In this document: positions 1-11,459 of the stretch, one piece after another
Numbering within the stretch: the first letter of the stretch is position 1
Layout: each line of letters starts with the position of its first letter
DNA from: Zygnema cylindricum
Lineage: Eukaryota; Streptophyta; Zygnematophyceae; Zygnematales; Zygnemataceae
DNA: 50,300 nucleotides
Assembly: GCA_037447655.1 (NCBI GenBank)
Contig: JBBHKE010001230.1
Span: forward strand, 42,503 to 92,802
Reading direction: 5' to 3'
The notes under the pieces: model-generated
Databases searched by the model: none
The model's input: the letters and a program-made list of their open reading frames with translations, nothing else
What the model was told of the DNA's origin: nothing
Position numbers and translations under genes: made by a program

Positions 1-508
1 AATAATCTAAACAAAAAAAAAAAAACATCTAAAAAACAATTGGATTTAACACATTAGCGCAAAAAATTCCGACAGTAACATAACTATTGTCATCTTTCAA
101 ATTGCATAAAAAATAATTTCAAACCATGATTACAAACTATCTTTACAAACAAGAATTACACGATCGTATTTTTGTTGAGTTACAAACAAAGATTGTTTGA
201 ATTATAATAGTGGTATAAAGAAAAAAATGATTTTCCACATCGAATATGCCTACGAATTTAAAAAAAAAAAAAATGGCGAGAACTTATTACACCAATCTAT
301 TGGCTTCCGTATCGGAGAAAAATTTTAAAAGAATACTGGCACTTTTCCCTTCAAAAAACCAATGTAATGAAAAATTGGTCTTAGAAACGAGAAAATCCGA
401 TAAAACTAAGTGAAGATAAACTCTAAAAATGTTTCGTTTACTCGAACACTGAGCTGAATCAGGTAGCTTTTAAACAACAAATATGGGAAATGAATAAACT
501 AAACTTTT
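1..508. other. 3' flank of the PILS gene
   Basis: AT-rich sequence downstream, on the minus strand, of the PILS stop codon at 509-511. It probably holds the 3' UTR, but no convincing polyadenylation signal or other gene could be fixed by eye. Confidence 0.4.
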
Positions 509-3500
509 TCAGACGGCAAACAAAAGATAGAAGTATACAAATAAGAAGAACGCCATCGTAACAACACAGGCTACATGTTGGTAAAATAATATTGCTGATA
601 CCTCCTTCTCTCCATAACCTCGAATACTGCATGCGGTTCCTGCAAAACAAGACGACCTTAAACTGTGAAAAAATGAATTGAGAACCGACAGTTTATTGAA
701 AACCGACAATTTATTAAAAGCCGACAGTATATTAAAAACTGACAGTAAATCAAAAACCGGCAGTAAAGAAAAAAACGACAATATATCGCAAACTGGCAGC
801 ATATTAAAAACTGACAGAGTATTAAAATCCAACAGCATATTGAAAACCAACTTGAATACTAAAAACTGACAGTACAGTAGATCTTTGCAAATGAGCATCG
901 TTTCATACAACCGGTAACCGAGGGAAAAAAAAGAACAAAGGAACCCAATAAACTCCAGTTTCACGAGACAGACGGCATTCTGGCAGAAGAAAGAACAAAC
1001 TGGCACTGGGAGTTTCACTAAATTGTGAACTTCTCTTGCTAATATACTTTCCAAGAGTATGGGAAACTGTTCGAGCGGGAAACAGTACATAGGATTAAGA
1101 GATTTTGCCATCACAAGTATATAACCGTACCATACTATTAGATGACCAAAAATGGGTAAGTGTGGAAAACATTTGAAATTGAGATAGTTTAATGAGCTCA
1201 CCTATTTGAATCGAGGATGGCATGGAGTGTTGGAGGAAAAGGACAAACTTGAAAAGAGGATCAGGAGGAAGCCACCCCAAATAGTCTGCTGTTGATACTA
1301 TACAAATTCCAATAAAAGGTACCACCAAAAGGCGAGTAACAACTAAAACAACCGAAGTCGATAAAGGAAGCTCAGAAGAACCAGGACCTGCGAATTCATC
1401 AAGAGATATATACACTCACCATTAGTGTTGTCCACACTATATAAGAACTAGTTCTGTTAGTTTATAGTGCTGGAGTTAAGAAAACACAAGTTTACTGTTG
1501 AGGACACTTGATCAGGAAAGTATTGACACATGATTGTATTGACATGAAAGTGTGGATTAGTCACATGATAAACAAGTTTAACGGGAAAACAAATGTCAAC
1601 ATAAAGGGTGGTTACGTAATATATTAAAAGAAGTGGTAGCTAGGCTGCAGTGAATTTTTCAAGCTACCGCCATTCTCTTGTTAAAGACTACTTCTACTTG
1701 TTTCCAGTGCAAATCAAACTTTAGAAAGTTGAGATCTGTAAAAAACATGAATTCAAGGTACATCATAGTGTGAACAACTATCTTCTAGTTGCCCCTTGGC
1801 AAATACCTCATCACCAACAATTCAAATTTAAAATTTTGAAAACTCAAAAAAAAAATTCAAAGTTTTTATCGAAAAAATCATAATTCTGACACTTGGGTGG
1901 TGAACATGACTATGTCAACCTATCCCAACAGATAACATGAAGGATCTTCAAAGTTGAGTCCATTTTTCGAGCCAATACATTTTTCAAACTCAAACTTCCA
2001 TAGTAGCACTATAATTGACGAAAACTAGGCTTGACAGGCTAATCACACTAATGTACATATTTCTTCGGGTTACTATGAATAACATGCATAACATACAGTT
2101 ATACGGTTTTACTCTCGTTACTCATAAATATTGTGATCCTTCTACAAGACCTCTCCTTTTCCTGCCTTAACACAAAATGTAATCACTATGGTCTTGATTG
2201 AGCTCCTTTTTTCCAATCCAGAACTGCATGAATAGTGTTTAAACAACCATTGAAGTTTAACATTTTTTAACTTACAACATGGGATAAAGGAGAGAGTATT
2301 TCACCTCCGACAAGGTTGCCTCCAAGTACAAGTAAGATACAGGGAATCATAGCTTGCCTGTCTCCCCACAATCCCATGCTCTTTTGTTAAAAAACAAAAA
2401 AACACTTGATATCATCATTTCCATTGCATCATAAAAATGGAACGATGATTAGGATGATCATCTAAAATACAGTGACTGCCAGTGGTGCATATTGTGACAG
2501 ATTCGAAATTAGATAAAGCAGCAAAATAAGGTCCCATATTTGCGTCATAACATTGAAAAGATATGTACGGACGCAGAAAAGTACAGAGTACAAAAGTTCA
2601 AATATACAAGCTAAACAAAAACGAGAGGTTTATGAACATAACGTCGGTGGGAGATAATTAAGCGAAAACCAACCAATGAAATCACTGTCCAATTGGTGCT
2701 AGTTGAGGGTTTAAATGGACACTAAACATGACATTTTGTGATATGTCACAATAAACCAGAAAACAATAAATTTCTTGCTATACCGTATCCATGCATCACT
2801 GGTTATTACTTGCGTTCGCATATAACATTGATACAACAATACTAACATTAACATCGATACCTATAAACCACAACTGTAAACCGAGTTACGAGCTTCCATG
2901 GAACATACGGTTTAATTTCAACAAACAAAAACAATTTATGTGAATGTGTACTTCAATATGCTGGCAAATTCAAACATCAATTTTCCTTCAGAAAGAGACA
3001 ATGACTCAAAATCCTGACAACCATGAAGTCCTATCCTATTTTTTCTCTCAATGACAGGTAAATAGAGCGCATTCATACTACTTCAAGAAGAGGTTTACTC
3101 CAATTAAGGGATAAACGAAAAAAATAAGATTTTTACCCCAGGATCTTAATGGCATCAGTCAAAAATCGGAAGGTCCCATCTGGATGAAACATCATATGGT
3201 CAAGGAATGGTATCGTTCCCATAATCATTGCGAGAAACTGCAAAAAGGTCAGACACAATAAGCCCTCTCTCTCTCTCTCCCTTTGTTTCTGAACCAAAGA
3301 GGTGTGAAGAACATTCCTTAACCACCCTAACAAAATTTGAAGCAACTTAAAATCCAAAAACCATTCAGAAAACAGGGCTACCTTGCTGTTTGAGCTATTG
3401 AGGAGTTCCTGAACCCAAGTATCCCAGAGTTGGGAGGTTTCGGAATCATTAGAAGAGACAAAAGAAAGAATTACCAAAACCTACTTTTAAAGTGAGGTAG

Positions 3501-5863
3501 GTGATCTTAGCCCTAGCTATATCCACATTGATCCCAGCAGCTAAGAAAAACACACGAATTTTCGGAGTTCAAAAAGACATAAACAGCATATAGAAACTTT
3601 GAAGATTTTTAAGGTTTTAGGGTGTTTTGTACCGCAGCAAGAACCGGAGGTCGCAAAACGTCGTATATGTGCAAAGTAGTCATCCAATAGTTGAACTGCC
3701 GCACGAGATGAAAGCGATTAGAAATTATACATCAGCTTTTATAAATCCGTCAAGATCCTTTGCAAGTTACTTTCAGACCTACATTGATGGCATATCCCAT
3801 ACAAGACAAAGTATAACATTTCCTTACGAACCTTGTGAACTACCATACCAAAATTTATGTGTCGATTTATCCAGAACCGTAGTACATTTTGTGAACATAC
3901 ATACCAAGAAAAAGGTGTCAGTTTATCCTGTACCCTTTGCTATGATAAACCTGAGAATAGTAAACCTTCTTGAAATCTGAGAAACCTCTACCTGAAAAGA
4001 CGGAAAATTCTTTCCACGCCCATATAAAACAACATGTTACTCATCCTGGTACCCTTTACTGTGATAAAGCTTAAAGTAATAGACTTTTTTAAGATCTGAG
4101 AAGTCTATCTGAAAAGTCAAGAAATTTCCTTCAAACCCGTGTTCTTGGCAGCTTCTAAATTCCCAGCCCTTAGTGGAACTCATCGATGATTAAAAGAGAC
4201 ACCAAATTATTTAAAATACAAAGGAAACAACCCTTTAAACACAGACATGTAACTTCTAAAAGCAACGTGTTTTCTCTCTATAACATTTTTAGAGTGGTAC
4301 TATCTAAACATCAGACCATGTGAGTGTGACCTAAGCACCCATGGGAAACAAATGATTCCAGTTTCTCGAGGGGAATGTCGCCCACACAGACCAGCTGTCA
4401 AATCCAAACTCAAACTCAAGTTCATGTTCAAGTTCAAGCTCAAACCACTTGATTCTCGCCAATTTCAACTTTAATTTTACCTTCATCTCCAACTTCAACT
4501 TTACTTCAGGTTTGACCTTTAGGTTTGGTTTGACTTCGACTCAAGTTCGAATTTGATTCTGAAAACTCGACCACGACCCTGACTTCGAATTCAACTTGTA
4601 CTTGGATTTTGATTTTGACTTCGAAATTCAAATTCAAATTCAAATTCAAACTAAAACTCGAACCTCAAACTCCCTCAACTCAAACTCACTCAAACTCAAA
4701 TTCAAATTCAAATTCAACAACAACTTCAACTTCATATTTTCAACAACAACTCCAACTTCCACTCCAACTTCAACTTCAACTGCAACGTTCAAATTCCACT
4801 TCCATTTTGACTTCAACTTCCCATCATCTTCAAGTTCAACTCCAACTTCAACTTCAACTTCAAATTGCACGTCCATTTGAACTTCAACCTCAACTTCAAC
4901 TTCAAAAACTTCAAATTGGAAATCACAGGTTTCCATCACCTTACCCTGGAATGAGCAACAAGGACTGCTACAGATGCTTTTCGCAACGAACCGGAAGCCC
5001 GGCGCAAAAGTGGAGCACCCAAACGTGAATTATCGTGGAAAGTCTCAACAGAAGAGTTATCTGGTTGCTCTTCAGAAATAGGAGGAGGATGAATTTCCTT
5101 GTAACGATGACCGCCATGATTTGAACCATGATTTGAACCGTGATTCGAACCATCAAAATATTCTGGTAAACGTCGAAATCCCGGTAACCAGTCTTCCGGG
5201 GGAGCTAGAGCATTGTAAGCAAAGCCCCACATAATAATAGCAGCCATCTGCTTGCCATTATAACAAAATGACAAGAAAAAATAAACCCAATACATGTTAG
5301 CAAGGTAGAGAGGAATAACGAAGAGCAAAGAAGAGGAGAGGAAAAAGGCTGGATAAGAGAGGAAGGTCCGTATAACTTCAGGGGAAGTGTGAGAACCAGG
5401 GAGGGCGGAAAAGTAAAGAGAAAGGAGGAACAAAGAAGGTACAGCTACGAGAAGGACATGGCTAGAAAATGAAATGAGAGACGAGGGTGAATGAGAGAGG
5501 AGGTTTGAAGAAAGGGAGAGAGACAAGTGGAGAGACTTGTTATGAGAGAGTCATTTAATTGCAACATTCCATGCAACAACCTCAGTGACGGTCACAAAAA
5601 CATAGAATTAATTTCTTACAGTCAATTTCTTCACATGATAACCTGGACATAGTACAACTCAGCAAAATATAATAATTAAATATTATGTTTTTTTTTCCTG
5701 ATCAGTAGAGGAGTGCAGTCAGACATGCCTTGACATCAAGTGCTCTCCCTCTACCCCTCTGCAATGGATAGCTCTCTTTGCTCACTTGCTTAAACTGACC
5801 TTCACCAAAGAGAGTAGAAACCCTGAAACTGCTTCAAAGAGGGAGGGAAGGAGAGGGGGAGAG

Positions 5864-5905
<42 letters not shown>

Positions 5906-6218
5906 AGGAGAGCGAGTGAGAAAATTCCGATTAGAGTTTTAAATCTTACCCACATTCCTAGTGAAACGTAAGCAGTGCCCATCTTTTGACAGCTTTGACC
6001 AAAGGGATTTCTGCTGTCACTGCAAACAGCAGAAATTAATACCAGAGGCATATTCCCCATATTTCCTGAAAAACGCCCCTCCAAAACATGACAATTTGGC
6101 AAAGATTATTCAAAGTTAACGTAAAAGTCCGTCTCTATCCCCTTTATCCTTCAAGTGCTCTCATCTTGACATGCGTTCACTGTCGTTTCAGTCCACAATA
6201 TAGAACAAAGCCAATGCT

Positions 6219-6255
<37 letters not shown>

Positions 6256-8707
6256 ACTCACCAATTCCGGTGAGAATATATACTACACGTGAAAATTGGG
6301 GAGGAGCCCCAGTGGCTTTGGAGACAATCATGCCAATCAAACAGCCAATAATAGAAGAGAGAATAACGTTGACAGGGATAAACCACCTGAATTCATCAAA
6401 AACAGTTTTCTTTATTTCAATAAACCACAAATTCCTGGAAATAGTAATCTAGACACAGTTGCCAAAACTATTGATGATTCTTACTTATCTTTCTAGTGTC
6501 TTAAAGTCACTGAGATGATATCGAAGAAAGGAGGGAATAAAACTGTCAGACATTTTCCTGAACAAAATACAACAAAGAGTGACTTCCAAACTACAGGCAA
6601 GACGTTTTGGAGTAGAGAAACAATACCATTCCTTCAACTTGTTAATATCGATAGACTCTCCCAAATTGACGAAGATGATTGCAGGAAGGAAGATAGTAAA
6701 GACTAGCTGTTATCTTCGCCCAACTCCCCATAAAGGAACAAAATTCACTAAACGAAACAAATTCAATTTCGAACCGAACAGATACGATTTGAAACTGAAC
6801 ATACTTAATTTGAAATCCAACAGGTTCCATTTGAAGCCAAACAGATTCGATTCAAAACCAAACAGATTCGATTTGAAACCAAACAGATTCGATTTGAAAC
6901 CGAAAATAGAAGAAAAAAAGATGTGAAAAATGACCACTACGGACGAAGTTCTAACTGGATCCATCATATACAAACAGACTATATGCAGGAGTACCAGGAC
7001 TTCGTAAGTCATAAGCATTCTTTTAGATCAGGATCACAATATGATAATGGCTACTCTCCCTCACCTGGTTTCCAAGTGCAGGCGTAACATTTATTCAGAA
7101 GCAGTTCAAAAAGCATACTCTCCCTCACCTTTTCCTCTTACTCTCCCTCACCTCTTCCTCTTATTCTTCCTCTCCTCTTCCCCTTACTCTCCCTCTCCTC
7201 GTCCACTTATTCTCCCCCTCCACTTCCTCTCCTCTCCTCTTCCCCTCTCCCTTAAACTTCCACTTGAGCAAGCACCTTGCTACATTGCCCACAAAAAATA
7301 TCTCTGAATCGAACAAAGTCTATCCAACAAATTCTCCTACAGGTTGGCTCATTTGTCTTATATAGAAACAAACATTAAATGCGAAGGTAAACCGTGTTTT
7401 TTTTATGAATTTGGTTAATGCATATTTAATAAACGATATACATTGTGTATTAGAACATGCGGTGGAATAAATAAACACTAAATATAGTGCATCAGAATGT
7501 ATAGTGCTTTAAATAATAGTTTATTAAAATGTATAGTGTATTACTAATTTAGTGCAGGGAGACATGGCATCTCCACTCCCTTAAACAGTGTTATTGAGAC
7601 TATTTTAAGTTTTTCGGCAAAAAAAAAAAGTTGCGATCGAATTAGTGTTAAAAGCGATGGGGGGTGTAGTGTCGAAACATAATTTGGTGTAGTTGCTAAT
7701 AACGCTACCAGATCACTAACTCTTTGTAACCATGTGAGTTGCACTTTTCCACCCATCAGATTACTTAAAAAATATCCAAAACGGCTAAACTAAAAAGTAA
7801 AGAGGATATTTGTAGAAGAGTAAAACAATTGTCGACAAGAAAGCAAAATTTATCTCGTGCAAAATGGATTAAAAAAAGAAGAAAAGGAACAAACACATTC
7901 AAATAGAATACAAATGAGGAGGCTTTATTACAACACCAAAACTAAAAAAAAACAGCTAAAAATTCTTACAAATATGGATACTAATATATTCAGACACCAA
8001 ATAGTAAACAAACGTGGAGGCTTTATTTAAACATTATAACTGGAAAAAGAATGGAAATTCTTATTAATATAGATACTAATGTACGATAGGCTTATGACTG
8101 GAGACAACTTTTTAATCAAATACAAGTTCTCAACTGAAAAACACTTTTTATTTTTTTATTTAAAACAGTTTTTTATAAAATAAAACACAAATAAAATAAA
8201 ATAAATGGCAAATAAAATCATAGTGAAAACATGCAGCGAAAAATAATCATCAACTCACAAATTTCTTACTCACAAAGGGAATTATAAATTATAAAAAAAA
8301 TAGTCTCAAAGACATTTCTCATTCATGAAGGGAATAAAAAAAAAATATTACAAAACTATTATAAAATTCAAAATGAAATCAACCAGACGGTCATAATGCG
8401 AACAGTCAGATTCCAATCAAATGTACAGGATGAACCGTACAAAAGTACAAAAAATACAAAAAAGTACCTTGCTGAGGGAATGTCTGGCATGGCTGTCTAA
8501 AACGCCAACTTGCGGCTGGGCAAAAGCCAGACCTGTGGCGGCAATAAGTAGGACTTTAAGGACAGGGAGGACAGAGCTCAGGAGGAGGAAGGATAGAGGG
8601 AGCGGAGCAAGGAGAGCCGGAGAGAGAGATAGGATGGATGAGACGTATGGAAGAGACAAGAGGGAAGAGAGATACGAGGGGATGAGGGACGGGGAAACGG
8701 GAGCCAT
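509..8707 (-). CDS. PILS: PILS (PIN-LIKES) auxin efflux carrier family protein, spliced
   Basis: Polytopic membrane protein of the auxin efflux carrier superfamily. Characterised PILS proteins sit in the ER membrane and control intracellular auxin. Exons in minus order: 8707-8468, 6706-6627, 6386-6262, 6065-5950, 5247-4945, probable microexons at 3505-3485 and 3408-3382, 3237-3137, 2357-2305, 1387-1202, 639-509. Every junction is GT-AG and phases agree, giving about 450-460 aa, normal for the family. The N-terminal half carries VLPVLKVLLIAATG, FLPAIIFVNLGES, WFIPVNVILSS and GNMGNMPLVLISAVC. A hydrophilic loop with an SNHG repeat follows in exon 5. The C-terminal half carries MIPCILLVLGGNL, LPPDPLFKFVLFLQ and MPSSIQIG. 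The N-terminus before VLPV is a longer hydrophobic stretch than usual, and a later in-frame start was not excluded. The final exon is divergent. Family assignment is firm; transport activity is inferred. Confidence 0.9.
675..870. repeat. 18-bp minisatellite in the last PILS intron
   Basis: About ten degenerate copies of an 18-bp unit resembling GACAGTATATTAAAAACC, in the intron between the last two PILS exons. Because 18 is a multiple of three the tract is open on the plus strand, which is a by-product of the repeat and not a gene. Confidence 0.8.
3382..3505 (-). other. Probable microexons of the PILS gene
   Basis: Exon 5 ends in phase 0 at 4945 and the next clear exon starts in phase 0 at 3237, yet the family has a short Glu-Leu-Leu-Asn-type helix start here. 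The 27-nt segment 3408-3382 is preceded by TTCAG and followed by GTAGC, and encodes ELLNSSNSK in phase 0, which fits. A second candidate, 3505-3485 (21 nt, ITYLTLK), is flanked by CTAAG and GTAGG and is weaker. The intron between them would be only 76 nt. RNA evidence would settle both. Confidence 0.45.
4396..4915. repeat. CAACTT/CAAATT hexamer-type tandem repeat in a PILS intron
   Basis: About 500 bp of degenerate repeats built from TCAACT, TCAAAT and TCAAGT units, inside the long intron after exon 5. The tract is open in several frames on both strands only because the unit length is near six. Confidence 0.8.
5866..5902. repeat. GA microsatellite in a PILS intron
   Basis: An uninterrupted (GA)n run just downstream of the donor site of the fourth PILS exon. 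On the gene's sense strand it reads CT. Confidence 0.9.
6221..6253. repeat. AG microsatellite in a PILS intron
   Basis: A pure (AG)n run about nine bases beyond the donor site of the third PILS exon. Its length could vary between alleles. Confidence 0.9.
6771..6905. repeat. 21-bp minisatellite in PILS intron 1
   Basis: Around six copies of a 21-bp unit like AACAGATTCGATTTGAAACC. The last three are almost identical and the earlier ones are degenerate. It lies just upstream (gene sense) of the acceptor of the second PILS exon. Confidence 0.8.
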
Positions 8708-8719
8708 AGCGAGGGAGGA

Positions 8720-8737
8720 AGGGAGGGAGGGAGGGAG

Positions 8738-8771
<34 letters not shown>

Positions 8772-8775
8772 AAGA
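8720..8775. repeat. GA-rich tract just upstream of the PILS start codon
   Basis: GGGA and GA repeats directly before the PILS ATG, reading as a CT-rich leader on the gene's sense strand. It probably lies in the 5' UTR or core promoter. Confidence 0.7.
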
Positions 8776-8922
8776 AGAGAAATCAGACGTGAGAAAGTGG
8801 AAGGAAGAAGGAAGGAGGAAGGAGAGTGTTGCCAAAGTATTGCAGAAGATACTTTGTAACTTGTAAGTACATAAAGTAACAAGGAAATAGCAGAGAAACA
8901 GTACTAGATTTAGGGTTGCATA

Positions 8923-9378
8923 CACGTGGCTGACTCGGTACTATGCACATTGCTAATCTACGGTCCATCGAAAGCCATATTGAAAGTGACGGCTACGATT
9001 TTTTATTGTTCATTTGTTGGTTGATTGGTTTGCTGCGGACTGTACGGATTGCCTTCTGTCGAGCAGAGATTTTGAGATTTCTGTCGCGTTTTTTTTTGGC
9101 AGAAAAGTACGAGAATTCTCTCACGTGTGAAGAACTTTGCAGAGTCGGAGACGTTTAACGAAGCACAGAATCTACAGTGGTACACGGGATCAAATATTTT
9201 AACGAGCCAATCAGAAACAAACGATAGCCATCACGTGGTGACACCGACACGAGAAAAAGAGGAATGCAATACGGTTTCAACTGATTATCACCATTACGAA
9301 TATTTGGATTTCATATGTTTCAAAATTTACTGAATTGATTCAAGCCAGATTGCGAACATTTTGAGATTTGTTCACGTG
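8923..9378 (-). promoter_or_regulatory. G-box cluster upstream of PILS
   Basis: Four CACGTG palindromes, at 8923-8928, 9122-9127, 9232-9237 and 9373-9378, fall within 456 bp upstream of the PILS start codon. In plants this core binds bHLH and bZIP factors. That it acts as the PILS promoter is inferred from position. Two more copies lie farther out at 10501 and 10571. Confidence 0.5.
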
Positions 9379-10237
9379 GTCATTTTCTACTGGCGCTTAG
9401 TTTTGATACTTTTTCAGTTTCAGCTTTGTCCTTTTTGGGCCTTTCGCTCGTGCTAGGATTACATAAGAGCTCACGCGTGCGAACGCTCCGCATGGGGCAG
9501 TTCTTACGTCGTACAGCCGTTTTCGACTTTCCATTACTTCTGCCATTTTTGATCGAAAACAGGCCATCCGGGGGAAAGAAAAATCAAAGCAAAAAAAAAA
9601 AAAAAAACAAAAACATGAAGAAGAATTCATCCGGAAAATAGCCCGCTAGAGAAAAGATTCGGTCATGTTTGCTGCGGCCACACTAAATCTTTGTTTCGTA
9701 CAAATTCAAGGTCTATACTCTATAGAGCTGTCAACCGACCATTTCTGTACTCATTGAGCTTACGGACACACTTTGGCCGACCGCTCGGCCAAAATACTGC
9801 CAGAAAGTTGCCGGCAACTTTTTTTGTGAAAATTGACTGTTCTGAAAAAATGTTTGAATCTTATATTGAGTGCCGATACGCACCGTCTGCCGATTTTTAG
9901 TTTGATCCAATAATCAAACCCTGTCTGCTTCGACATTTTTTATTTTTTTTTATTGCACCGGCGGAAACAGTCTCAACTGCCGGCCGTCGTCCACTCCCTC
10001 CCAGCCTGTCATGGCCGTCAAATTGTCAACACCTTCTCCTGACGACGCCGTACGGAAATTCAAATTCGGGTGCGGCTCCAGCCAAATCGGGTGTGTCCGC
10101 AACTTTTTTATCTCATATGTTTGCCAGGTGGCCACCACTTTGACTTTTTTCACGCGTCCTCAGCAGGCGAAACTTTCAAAAACGACCTTTCTATGTGTCT
10201 AAATCCGTATCACGTTTCTGCTGGCGTCGAAGCGGTA
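9379..10237. other. Intergenic, no gene recognised
   Basis: Short open frames only, none with recognisable protein features. It includes an A-homopolymer at about 9589-9606 and short palindromes such as GGCCGACCGCTCGGCC near 9776. Confidence 0.5.
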
Positions 10238-10462
10238 CACCGTGTATCGCTATTACTCTATTAGTGCTGACAATTTTTTCGCCAATTAAAACATTTTTTA
10301 TCCGTACACACTTGCCCAATTTTCAATTTCAGACAGCCAATCGGAAGCTGAGAATCTTACTTTTCAATCGCAACCGTCGGATCCACAATCCGACATGTGT
10401 GTACGGATAAAAGATGTTTTACTCGACGGAAAAAACATTAACACTAATAGCGATTCACGGTG
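10238..10462. mobile_element. MITE with TA target site, copy 1
   Basis: A 225-bp sequence with imperfect terminal inverted repeats (CACCGTGTATCGCTATTA at the left; the right end reads TAATAGCGATTCACGGTG), flanked on both sides by TA. It has no coding capacity. TA flanks and short size suggest a Tc1/mariner-type (Stowaway-like) non-autonomous element. A second copy lies at 11253. Confidence 0.7.
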
Positions 10463-10604
10463 TACTGTAGTTATGCGTGTCCAAATCCGTTATCCGGGGC
10501 CACGTGGCGCCAACCTATTCCTAAACGGGACAAATACAAGGGCGCGGCATCCATTACTTTTCCTGCTTCGCACGTGTACATCTCAGAAATTTCCTTATGG
10601 AATA

Positions 10605-10652
10605 TCGACAAGTATCATGTTTATCATGTTTTTAAAGCATGATACTTGTCGA
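10605..10652. repeat. Perfect 15-bp inverted repeat (hairpin)
   Basis: The arm TCGACAAGTATCATG at 10605-10619 has its exact complement at 10638-10652, separated by 18 bases. The loop contains another ATCATG. No element or gene explains it. Confidence 0.85.
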
Positions 10653-11252
10653 GATTGCATGCGGAAGTTTGCGTTCGGGCTTTACGTTCGGAAAGTAAAA
10701 CAAAGAATGTCCCTGTATGTGAATCGGAAAATTTTGAAAATGTCCAAAAAATTGTCGTTTATTGTAGATTTTCGTACACACTGTTTTGGGTATCATTACA
10801 GTGAAGTCCCAAAGAGACTTTCCCGTGTTCCAAGAAATTCACGGGCATCCAAAGTGAAACCTTGGGTGCCAGCGTGGCATTTCAGGGCACGCTTGGTTTT
10901 TTTTTTCCCTATCCGGGCAGAGTTGAAAAAAATGTCCTTTCCATGGACGCGGCAACCCGCGGCTGGCCTACATTGAGAATTTGAGACCATTTGTGACTCA
11001 TGTTACGCCTTTTTTAATAACAGTAACTTGTGGCTACAGGACTGTAGTTGGGCGGTTTAGGACGTTTTGAAGTACGGTAAAATCGGGAAAGTCTTTGTGT
11101 ATTGTATATTTTATTATTTTCACCGATTGCGAATATTTCGATTACACGCGTAATATATAATTACGAAATTGAGTGGGAGCGGTGCACCGTACGGTGGTTG
11201 GAAAGGCCCATCGTAATTGGATTGTAGATTTGTAGGTGCCATTGACAATCTA

Positions 11253-11459
11253 CACCGTGAATCGCTATTAGCGTTTAGAAAAAGATAGCGTTATGAAACA
11301 AATAGCGTTATTAACGCTATTTGGGAATTTGGGGGTTTTGAAGGAAATCATCTACTCTAATTTGTTTTTTAAAGGATTTTTATCAATTCTATTCGAGAAT
11401 TTGGGTAAAAAAAGGGGTACCGCAATTAGAGTCATTGACGCTAATAGCGATTCACGGTG
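11253..11459. mobile_element. MITE with TA target site, copy 2
   Basis: A 207-bp sequence with near-perfect terminal inverted repeats CACCGTGAATCGCTATTAGCGT, flanked by TA at both ends. It shares its termini with the element at 10238-10462 while the interiors differ more, as expected of MITE relatives mobilised by one transposase. Confidence 0.75.

Noticed and set aside
678-869. 63-codon plus-strand frame with a KTDS-type repeat
   Set aside because: It is the 18-bp minisatellite within a PILS intron, on the opposite strand, and the period of a multiple of three keeps it open.
3627-3980. 117-codon plus-strand frame
   Set aside because: It lies within a PILS intron on the other strand, with no recognisable domain or splice context.
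4596-5028. Overlapping frames rich in Ser, Thr, Gln and Phe
   Set aside because: Products of the CAACTT-type tandem repeat, partly overlapping the real PILS exon on the minus strand.
9397-10990. Several 60-190 codon frames between PILS and the MITEs
   Set aside because: No family resemblance and no exon-like boundaries; two frames overlap the MITEs.
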